The notes below the pieces were generated by a model. The model did not search any database, was not told the origin of the DNA, and saw nothing but the letters and a program-made list of their open reading frames with translations. Source: Agapanthus africanus (taxonomy: Eukaryota; Streptophyta; Magnoliopsida; Asparagales; Amaryllidaceae). Taken from it: a stretch of DNA of 64,000 nucleotides. Location: the NCBI GenBank assembly GCA_030015575.1, contig CM057338.1, positions 775,819,864 through 775,883,863 of the forward strand, written 5' to 3'. Both the position numbers and the translations under genes were made by a program. This document shows, piece by piece, positions 22,253 through 32,034 of this stretch (its first letter is position 1; each line of letters starts with the position of its first letter).

Positions 22253-22488
22253 CTTTGCATAGTGGTTTATATGATATACCCTGCACCTTATTCGATGAGG
22301 AAAGAGCCGAGATCTCTTCACCGGGAGTGACCTCTTTAGCGAAACTGGCAGATGCTACAAAACTCGGTTTGTCTTTTGATTGCTTTTAGATTTTTGCTTT
22401 GCACAGTGATATATATGATATGTCCTGCACCTTATTCGATGAGGAAAGAGCCGAGATCCCTTCACCGGGAGTGACCTCTTTAGCAAAA
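22253..22488 (+). repeat. Twin leader repeat, element B
   Basis: Two copies, about 143 bases apart, of CTTTGCAtAGTG...CTGCACCTTATTCGATGAGG...GGGAGTGACCTC. They correspond to 1606-1852 in E. Confidence 0.78.
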
Positions 22489-22631
22489 CTAATGAAAGCC
22501 TCAAAAACACTCCATTTCAAAATTTCACTTGATTCTACGACGATATCAAGTTCATTACGCAATAGGTTTTTAGAAAAACCTGTCGTAGTCCTCCGTCATT
22601 TCAGATAAAGACTATTTAGTTTTCATGCTGC

Positions 22632-22828
22632 GTTTGTTGACCTCTGTCAAGGCGTAGTGTGCGGTAGCTAACTAGTAATTATCTGTAAAGCATGTGATGT
22701 GATTGGATTAGGGTAGTCGTACGACCTTGTTGATCTCTGTCAAGGGTCGTGCGAGTGGGTTTGATTCAATCAAGAAATGACGGGTTGAACTTGACTAGTG
22801 CACTATGGTTTGTTGACCTCTGTCAAGG
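22632..22828 (+). repeat. Triple hairpin motif in leader, element B
   Basis: Three spaced copies of TTGTTGACCTCTGTCAAGG-like sequence. The middle copy folds with outer arms CGTACGACC and GGGTCGTGCG. E has CATGTGACT and GGGTCATGCG there, a compensated change. Confidence 0.75.
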
Positions 22829-23196
22829 TCATGGCACACTAGGGGCAAAATATTATCGGGAATTTCAAGTGTTGAAATTTACAATGAGATTGCATACCTT
22901 CTATGAGATAGTTGGATCCCGATACCCACTGCGAGTAAAAGTTACTCCTGGGAGAGTTTTACACAGGACAATTAGTCGATCAAGTAGGTGTCTAGAAAAG
23001 TGTTAACGGGGTTACGCCTCTGGGAAAACGAGGTTTACTTTAATTAGGTCCGTGCGAAAGCACGGGGAACCTCCCTCAAAGTACCGACAATGATCTGGCT
23101 GAAAGATTGATGAAATTGTAGGGTGTAATTAATCCCGGCTAATCTTACCTTTTAGGGTTTGAAGGTAGATTTGATAAAAATAGTGGGAGACATCCT

Positions 23197-23225
23197 GATT
23201 AGATAAGATAATAACCAATCTAATC
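23197..23225 (+). other. Conserved hairpin before the start codon, element B
   Basis: GATTAGAT and ATCTAATC around an AT-rich loop. Same position as in A, E and F. Confidence 0.7.
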
Positions 23226-23278
23226 TTGCAAGAGCATACGCTAAAGTGTTTTCTTCTCTCTCTCTCCAGGTAGCGACC

Positions 23279-26200
23279 ATGTCAGGCCATAATCAAGATA
23301 ATAATATGGATGTATTGACTGAACCCGCTTATTATACTGAGCAGGGGAACGTTGGACCCGTTCTTTCTTATAAGAGTTATAAGACTAAACAGGAAACAGG
23401 AGAATATCTGGATTCTCACGCCGCCCAAAAGAACATGCATGTTGATGCATCTTCTTCAGGTATGTTAGTTATTGAGAACTGTTTCTCAAGTCACCCTACG
23501 TCCTGGGTATTGGATACCGGATCAGGATCCCACATATGTAAATTGTTACATGGGCTACGTAAAGGTAGAGAACTGGGAAAAGGTGATCATTCCGTTCAAG
23601 TAGGGAACGGTGCAAGTATTGCAGCCAAAGCAGTTGGCGAATATCATCTAGTATTGCCAAGTCGTAATACACTGATTCTAAATGAGTGCTATTATATACC
23701 GAACATGATGTGCAACATTATATCAGTCTCTTTATTAAGTAAAGAAGGATATAATTTTGTAGTAAAAGATAATGTTATGAACATATTCCTAGATCAAAAG
23801 TTGATTGCATCAGGATCGTTACATAATGGCATATTCATTCTAAATCAGAATACAGTCCTCAATATACAAAACACACACAGGAGGAAAAGTTCAAAAATGA
23901 ACGAATCCTTCTTGTGGTATTGTAGACTTGGTCATATCAATGCGACACGACTGGCTAAGTTACATAAGGATGGTTATTTGAATCCGTTCGAATTATCATC
24001 TTATGATACTTGCCATTCATGTCTCAAAGGAAAAATGACCAAAGCTCCGTTTAGTGGACACGGAGAAAGAGTTAATGAACTCTTAGGAGTGATACATAGT
24101 GATGTATGCGGTCCCATGTCTACGCATGCCAGGAACGGTTCTTCCTACTTCATTACATTCACTGACGATCTCTCTAGATTCGGACATGTGTTCCTGATGA
24201 AACGCAAGTCTGAAGCTTTTGAGAAATTCAGAGAATATAAGCACGAAGTAGAAAAACAAACGGGCAAAAGTATTAAGATCCTTCGATCTGATCGAGGAGG
24301 AGAATACTTAAGCAATGAGTTCCTAGATTATCTAAAAGAGAATGGGATTCTCTCTCAGCTTACTCCTCCTTATACACCACAGCACAACGGTGTATCGGAG
24401 CGGAGGAATCGCACCCTATTAGATATGGTGCGCTCTATGATGAGTAAAGCTGAGTTACCTATTTCCTTCTGGGGGTATGCGCTTGAGACAGCAGCATACC
24501 TATTGAATCAAGTTCCAACTAAATCTGTACCTACCACACCATATGAGATATGGAGTGGGAAGAGACCATGTCTTAAACGAGTTAAGATATGCGGTTGTCT
24601 GGCCTATGTCAAAAGGCAAAATCCAGACAAACTCGAGGCACAGTCAGTTCTATGTAAGTTTGTGGGATATCCTAAACATTCAAATGGATATTTTTTCTAC
24701 CATAGTGAACAACAAAAAGTGTTTATTGCTCAACATGCCACCTTTTTAGAAAAGGAATTTCTTGCAAAAGAGATTAGTGGCTCTGAGGTAGAACTGGAAG
24801 AAGTTCCAGAAACACAAACTGTAACTGAAGATTTAGTGGAACCAGAGGATTCGGTAGTACCCGACGAACCCCAGCCTCTCCGCCGATCTAGTAGAGTTTC
24901 TGGTCCAACTGAGAGATACTACGGTTTTCTCATTGATGGTGGAAGCGAGGATTGCATCATGGAAGATGATGACCCGACTAGTTTCGAGCAGGCCATCACG
25001 AGTGGTGGCTCTGTGAAATGGCTGGATGCAATGCGATCTGAGATGGAATCCATGTACACCAATAAAGTATGGATTTTAGAAAATACTCCTGAAGGGGTAA
25101 AACCCATTGGGAGCAAGTGGATTTTTAAAAGGAAATTTGGTGTAGATGGAAAAGTTGAGACTTTCAAAGCTAGACTTGTAGCAAAGGGATTTTGTCAACG
25201 ACCAGGTGTGGATTATGACGAAACCTTTTCTCCAGTAGCTATGCTTAAGTCCATCCGGATCTTACTTGCAATTGCTGCATACCATGACTACGAAATCTGG
25301 CAAATGGATGTTAAGACCGCCTTTCTAAATGGTGATTTAGAAGAGTGCATGTACATGACTCAGCCAGAGGGCTTTGTAGCTAGTGGGAGCAGCGGAAAAG
25401 TGTGCAAACTGCTTAAATCTATTTATGGGTTAAAGCAAGTATCGCGGAGTTGGAACATCTGTTTTGATGTTGTAGTCAAAGAGTTTGACTTCATCAAAAA
25501 CATAGATGAACCTTGTATCTATAAGAAGGTAGCAGAGAGTAAGGTTGTCTTCCTCGTATTGTACGTGGATGACATACTCTTGATAGGAAATGATATTCCT
25601 ATGCTGCAATCAGTCAAGCTCTTCTTATCATAAAGATTCTCAATGAAAGATCTAGGTGATGCCTTCTGCATATTGGGGATTAGGATCTATAGAGATAGAT
25701 CCAAAAGGATACAGGGATTGTCCCAATCCAGGTACATTGACACCATACTAAAGCGGTTTAGTATGGAAGAATCCAAGCGTGGGAACCAACCTATGATCTC
25801 TGGACTCACTCTCTCCAAAGAGATATCTCCCAAGACTGATTTGGAGAGAGCTTGCATGCAAGGGATACCCTATGCTTCGGCAGTAGGCTCTATCATGTAT
25901 GTGATGCTATGTACCAGACCCGATGTTGCATACTCACTAAGTGTAGTGAGTCGGTATCAAGCAGATCCTGGAGAGAGTCACTGGACAGCTGTGAAGAACA
26001 TTCTCAAGTACTTGCGAAGGACTAGAGACATGTTCTTGGTGTATGGTAACGGAGAACTCCGGGTGGAGTCCTTTACCGATTCCAGCTTCCAAAGTGATAA
26101 GGACGACTCTAAGTCGCACTCGGGATTTGTCTTTACCCTCAATGGAGGGGCAGTATGTTGGAAAAGTTCCAAACAGGATACCGTTGTAGACTCGACGATG

Positions 26201-26548
26201 GAGACTGAATACATCGCAGCCAACGATGCTGCCAAAGAGGCTGTCTGGATGAAGAAGTTCATCACTGAACTTGGTGTGGTTCCATCCATTGTACATCCAA
26301 TACCTCTGTATTGCGATAACAATGGAGCTGTGGCTTTAGCCAAGGAACCCAGATCCCATCAGAAATCTAGACATATTCTGAGGCGGTATCACCTGATCAG
26401 GGAGATAGTTGATCGCCGGGAGATCGAGGTCAGGAGAGTAGATACGAAGGACAACACTGCGGATCCACTCACGAAGGCCATTCCCCAGATACAGTTTGAG
26501 AGATTATTCGGGATGCTAGGTATGAGATACTACAGCAGCTGGCCTTAG
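23279..26548 (+). pseudogene. pol: Gag-less copia polyprotein with one in-frame stop (element B)
   Basis: The ATG at 23279 follows the CT-rich tract; an in-frame ATG at 23246 lies within the tract and is less likely. The protein starts with about 60 residues ([15 protein letters not shown]...HVDASSSG) unlike A's gag, then joins protease directly, with DTG at residue 79 instead of about 306 in A. Integrase (catalytic D, D and E boxes present), RT with YVDD, and RNase H follow in copia order. A TAA at 25631-25633, between RT and RNase H, is the only break; the frame continues to the stop after 26545. In the integrase zinc motif the first histidine is tyrosine (LWYCRLGH versus LWHCRLGH in A). 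There is no CCHC knuckle. It could not make its own capsid even if the stop were absent. Confidence 0.93.
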
Positions 26549-26551
26549 TGC

Positions 26552-26562
26552 AAGTGGGAGAT
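26552..26562 (+). other. Polypurine tract, element B
   Basis: AAGTGGGAGAT immediately before the 3' LTR TGTTAG. Confidence 0.92.
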
Positions 26563-27991
26563 TGTTAGTTATGTATATGCCCTAGAGGCCATTGTTGCAC
26601 ATATGATGTATATTATGATGGATGCTTGGATATATACAGAGAGGACTTTCTTGCTCGTCATGATAGTATGCTATTTGGTTTCACTTTATCTTAACATGTT
26701 GACTTGTATTGGTTTACTGTCTGACTCTCACATGTTGATAAAGCCCTTAGGATCTGTACTCGACTACTGGGACTATGATGAGATCATACTAGTGGGGCCA
26801 TAGTAGTCGATGAGTACATCCTATAACTGTTCCTAGTCGAGGGTATATCGAGACAGGGCATCGATACACAAGAGTAGACTAGCGTATACGCATCTTGACC
26901 CATATGATGGGCGATGGATGATCCCATATCCATCGGTGTTTGACATCAATGATGGTGTATGGGTGCTCAGTGGAAACTGGGTACACTGGACGGACTCGCC
27001 GAGAACTCCCAGTTGGTGATATACCACATGTCAGATGGCAGTTCTCCGGTGACACTGGTACAGGGTAGTCTGTAGACCCGAGATCGTCATAGAGTCTTGT
27101 GTGATTCCCACTGTGCTTTGATTTCCACCTTACCACGTCCAAGAGGGCGTGCAAAACGGTGGCTTTTGGGTACAATCCCGAATCACATGGAGGCAATGAG
27201 CGATAGGAGAGGATTCGTCTCTCCCGGTATAAGGAGTTGATGCCGTGCTGTGTTCGATTGGCTATAACTGGAAGTCCCTGGCCATGGCTGATATAGAGAT
27301 ATACTGGTAAGTGTTACCAGTAGTATCTCAACCTGATATGAGCCTCACATCGACACGACTTATCGGTTAATGGGGTCTAACGTATACCACCCCTAGACTT
27401 GATATGCGACATATCAGACGAACAGACCGGACTGTACGGGAGTGTTACTGATTGGATTCACAGGAGAACGCATAGGCTAGCTTGTTGATCTTCTGATCGC
27501 TCAATACCTGGGTGGCTGTTACGTTTAGCTGACCGCTTGCAGCTTGTGGGTGTTTGATATGATCATCACCTGCTACCGGCGTATTGACGATTCTTTAGAG
27601 TCCTACACAGAGGTTTCTTGGCTCAGGCGAAACGGAGTAGAGGCACATATGTGATATGTGCAGTACCGAGGATAATGCGATATGAGATACCGTATTATAT
27701 TCTCGAGATATTTAGATATGAATCGGGACATCGGATCAAGTGTTGATTCGATGAATCGGTACATGATATATTAGCCGGTTATATTCGATATAGCCGGATC
27801 GTTGGATCAAGTGTTGATTCGATGATTTAATGTATAATAATATATATGATATATTGTATTGCATTATCTAATATTGGCTCGCTTTATTATTTCATTTTCT
27901 CACCGGATTAATACATTGATATATATGCGATATATGTTAAATGTATTATTTTCTTTTGTTGCAAATGTATAATATATATGTGATATATATT
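26563..27991 (+). repeat. 3' LTR of element B, left part
   Basis: Begins TGTTAGTTATGTATATGCCC. It contains the unoccupied target of A at 27129-27133 and is cut after ATATT (27987-27991) by element C. Continues at 38920. Confidence 0.93.
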
Positions 27992-30900
27992 TGTAACATT
28001 TCGAAATAATAAAAATATTATTTTTAGGGAATATTTATAATTTAATATTATTTTATTGAATATTTTAATAATTCGGTATAATTAAATACAAATAAATGTG
28101 GAAAAGTTATGGAAAATTCTAAAATAGAGTAAATTGGAGAATTATGCCATTTCTAAGTTTAATTGGTTAGTTATATACTAATTTAGGGCTAATCGCGATT
28201 AAAAATCGCTAATCGGTTTTTCTAGCTTTTTATGCAAAACATGCACATATCACTTTTCACACTTGTGCATTTTCTTGCCATGGTTCACTTTAGGCTTACT
28301 ATTCTTGGGAGAAGGATTTTGAGAGAATAAGAAAAAGAAAAGGAAAAGAAATGGGAAAAGAATAAAGAAATGAGGTATGGTGAGAGAGAGAAAGGTATGG
28401 GTTTTCTTTGACTTTGGACTTAGCCATCTCCTTCATTCCCTTCACTCATTTCTCTCCCTCTCCTTCAAGTTGCTGCTGCTGCTCCTGCTCCTCATCCCAC
28501 CTCCCCACTTCAAGCCTTAAATCACCTCTAAAACAACTCTAAAACCCCACTCTCATTTCATTAAAAGTGTGCACAAGCTCTAGATCTACACATTGGACTA
28601 AAGAAGTAAGGATTTTGGCCACTAGGGGCAACTCAAGAAAATTCTTGAGTTGCCAAATGAGGTAATTTCTGGATCATTAACTTAGTTTTAGCATTTCCTT
28701 TACCCCCATGTTTAGATTGAACCGATTTTGTGTGATATTGTGGAGTTAAGGAAAACCTAGTTAGGGTTTGAGGAAATTATGAGTTGTAATGTGAAATTGA
28801 GTTCAGTAGAGGCTACCCCAACACCCTAGTGCTTGAATTGAGAGCCTAACCTGAGAGTTGAAACCCGAAATACGGATTTAGAAACCGATATCGGAGAATT
28901 TGTGGAATCTGTGAAGGGTATATTGAATCTGCTATCACCCGAGACATCCTAAATTAAAATTGATTGGACAGTGACATGTGCAGGCACCCAGGAAGCTAAC
29001 CCCAAGACCCTAGCCCCTACCTCCTATACCCGGCCGCAGATTTATCCATTCTGGCCGCAATTTGCGGCCAGACCATGGTGGATTTGCCTCGTTTTGGTTT
29101 TGGTGTTCCCTTATCTGTAGATTAGGCCCCTGGTATGTATAGATTTGTCTAGTTTGACCTATGGTGGAATCTGGAGCCTATTTCCTAAGTTGCTGTTTTG
29201 GATTCGTGTTTCCGCATTCCGTATTTTTAGTTCTGAAATTGTGTATTGTGTTTTACCTCGACTATTTGGCGTTTATACGACGATATCGAGGATTTGTTGA
29301 TGGTTTTGAAGGCGTGCCCATAGGTTCTAACCTATAGGCCCCTTACCGTATCGTTTTGGGTTTCGTGTGCCGTGTTAGCTTGGATTTGGTTTTAATACGC
29401 ATTACGATACTTTGACGTGTAGGTACCTATGAATACTTCGGGATGACGAGCGAGCGCGTAGCGACGTCGACAAATGAAGACGCAAGATGAGTAGATTATA
29501 TCTACTGGGGGAAGTCGGGTGGATGGCGTATAGCACCCCCGCAGTCCGTAGTTGGTATACTATATATTATGTTTGATAGTTATAATGTGTCATGGATATT
29601 GTGTTAGGTGTAGTATGGTTAGCTTAGGGTTAGCAATAAACTAGTATAGTTCATAGTCACGAACCCTAGAATAGGTTTACACCACACGCGCACCCTTGCA
29701 TATTCACTATACTTACACAGTGTTGATGATGGTATTGGATGACATTGGAGATGAGTCGATGATTTTGGGCATTGTGCCGTGAGATCGGTGATGTGATGTG
29801 ATTTGTACTTGCGGTACGACATGTGATCTTAGCGGGCCGTTGGGCATGTGTTTTACCCCCGCTTTCATACTTATATAGATGGTATTGATTTGTACTAGAC
29901 TTAGATCTATACCCCAGATTATGTGATATGATGATAATGATACCTGATATTTGATGAGAGGAATGTGATACAGACCCGTACCCAGCTATTGGGATGCCGT
30001 ACGACGATTTACCGTACGAGCTTTCTATTGATCTTAGATCCGCTCTCATGACTCGAGGATGTTAAATGATATACCGTGTCGTACGTGATACTATTGAGGC
30101 GAGATCACCGACTAGTGTATATATAAATTTGTATATCGACTCAGATTTAGGTGGTTTCCATACCCCTCCCGATTGACTTGATACTTAGATCTGTAGTTTG
30201 CATAGTAGATGCTAAACTGGACCGGAGTCATTCTTATTTCAAATGGTAGAAATGCATGACATATACATATGGGTGTAGATTCTTTACTGTTGCGTTGATT
30301 ATTTTATTTCCGCATATTTATGCTATTCACATTGCTTTGCATATGTTTAATTGTTATATTACTATCAGGTTGCTAGGACACTAGCACCATTATCGATGAT
30401 GCGTATGTTCCACGTACACTTGCTTACCGGCTCACACACTTCATCATCGATAATTGCCATGTCACTACACAGTAGCATTATTGCATCAGGATATGACCTT
30501 GTATGTGTATACCTATTATTTCCGTGTTGCATGATATACTGTTATACTTGCATTTCCTTTATATGTCACATACTCATACTTGTACACATACATTGATACC
30601 TTCATACTTGCTTAGATTACGCATTGAGATATGTTGTTTCCATGTTATTTCTGGATTTGGGGAACCGTGGATAATTCAAAGAAAATAGTTAATTATTTAA
30701 AAACTCGGTTTCCCTTGATATGATATTTCGGTGCGTCCACCATGTGTTTTCTCGGTGAGAGAGTGATATGTGTGAACCCGAATCGAGGAGTTGGATGAGG
30801 CCGATTACGGGTACATGGTGGACCCGGTATGGTACCCCGGGGCGAGAACGGTTTCGCTGTGTAGTAGACGGTGAGCCTGGCAGAGGGACAACTACCTACC

Positions 30901-32018
30901 GGTGATTGGTTGGACCTGGCGGTTATCCAGAGGATACTGACCAGAGTCGATGGATGGATATGGGCGTACTGCCTGGGCCGAGGGCCGATTCCGCAGGCAT
31001 AGCCCGTGGGCTGATCCGGACTGACGGAGCCCAATAGATGAGGATTTACGTGTCGATGCTAGGCACGGGTTTCATGATGATTTCCATGATTTTGATTATA
31101 TCCTCATATTTGCATGCATGACGTTTATTGTCATTGGGTGACGGGTAAACGGGTTCCACGTTTATTGTCATTGGGTGACGGGTGGACGGGTTCCACGTTT
31201 ATATAGACATTGATTACATACAGACCTTGACTACATTGATCATACTTCATTTGTATATATAACAGGGTACGAGGGCGCTGTTATATATACCCTTACACCA
31301 ATATTAGTGGAATGGGACGCTAATATATGTGTATTGATATCCATTTGATACTTCATCATGTTTACTTCATGCAGACGTACCTTATATTATGACATGTTAT
31401 TATCTGAGGCACTGGCACGAGTACTTGGCACTACCTACATGATTAGATGTTATACTGCCACATTTTCATGCTTCAGACTTACTCTTGAGGGTTATATTCT
31501 ATACTGATTGTATTGACTTAGGATTATGTCTTGCATTCGATTTCTGCTTGTAGATATTTTCTATTCACGAGTTGGCAACTCACCCCCGTTGTGCCACAGT
31601 TCTTGCAGGGCTTGCAGTACAGGTTCCATAGCGGCACTTCTGGCACACAGCTTTCCTTTGCGGGTGATTTGTTTGGTAGGTGGGTTCTTTGTATCAGAAC
31701 CGCCGTAGTACTTGTATTATTCATTGAATCTAGAAATTCCATCAACCAAAAACTTGTATATTGTTTCAGACTCAGACACTAGTAATGTATTATTTCGACC
31801 TTAGAGTCGCGCTTAGAAGTGTTACAGTTTTCATGCATATTTGGGTTTCTTTTAAATTTTGATCCTCGCCATTCGGCGTTGTATAGTATATTGCTTATTG
31901 TTTATTTATCCTTAAAATAGTTTTAGATTTCTGGGCTTTTAGCTTACTTGGATCAGATGGAGTCCTATAGACTTCATATTGTTCAAGGGCCAGTCACATG
32001 CTCTTTCGGGTCGTGACA
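27992..32018 (+). repeat. 5' LTR of element C
   Basis: 4027 bp, TGTAACATTTCG to GGTCGTGACA. It includes CT-rich sequence (28420-28510), a block shared with D's LTR (about 30780-31030), a direct duplication of about 45 bp (31126-31200) and the GAGTTGGCAACTC inverted repeat (31569-31581). ORFs within (e.g. a 127-codon one on the minus strand at 29666-30049) recur in the other LTR because the sequence is duplicated; they show no domain I recognise. Confidence 0.93.
31126..31200 (+). repeat. Short direct duplication in element C LTR
   Basis: The unit containing ACGTTTATTGTCATTGGGTG and GACGGGT..ACGGGTTCC occurs twice in tandem. The 3' LTR has the same pair at about 38018-38095. Confidence 0.85.
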
Positions 32019-32022
32019 AAGT

Positions 32023-32034
32023 TGGTATCAGAGC
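32023..32034 (+). other. Primer binding site, element C
   Basis: TGGTATCAGAGC four bases after the LTR end, Met-tRNA type. Flanking AAGT before and GC-TAGG after resemble D's site. Confidence 0.92.

Larger units (their letters stand above)
20517..23278 (+). other. Element B untranslated leader
   Basis: 2.8-kb leader with no credible ORF and no gag remnant that I can recognise. It contains a twin repeat (22253-22488), three TTGACC-n-TGTCAAGG hairpins (22632-22652, 22725-22746, 22808-22828), the GATTAGAT/ATCTAATC hairpin (23197-23225) and a CTCTCTCTCTCCAG tract before the ATG. The segment 20990-21300 is homologous to part of element C's interior (about 33250-33550). Confidence 0.8.

Noticed and set aside
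29666..30049. 127-codon minus-strand ORF, repeated at 36563-36946
   Set aside because: It lies wholly inside element C's LTR and recurs only because LTRs are duplicated. No domain is visible and it is antisense to the element.
31126..31200. Possible CRISPR-like or satellite array
   Set aside because: Only two units in tandem, inside a plant LTR. No array.
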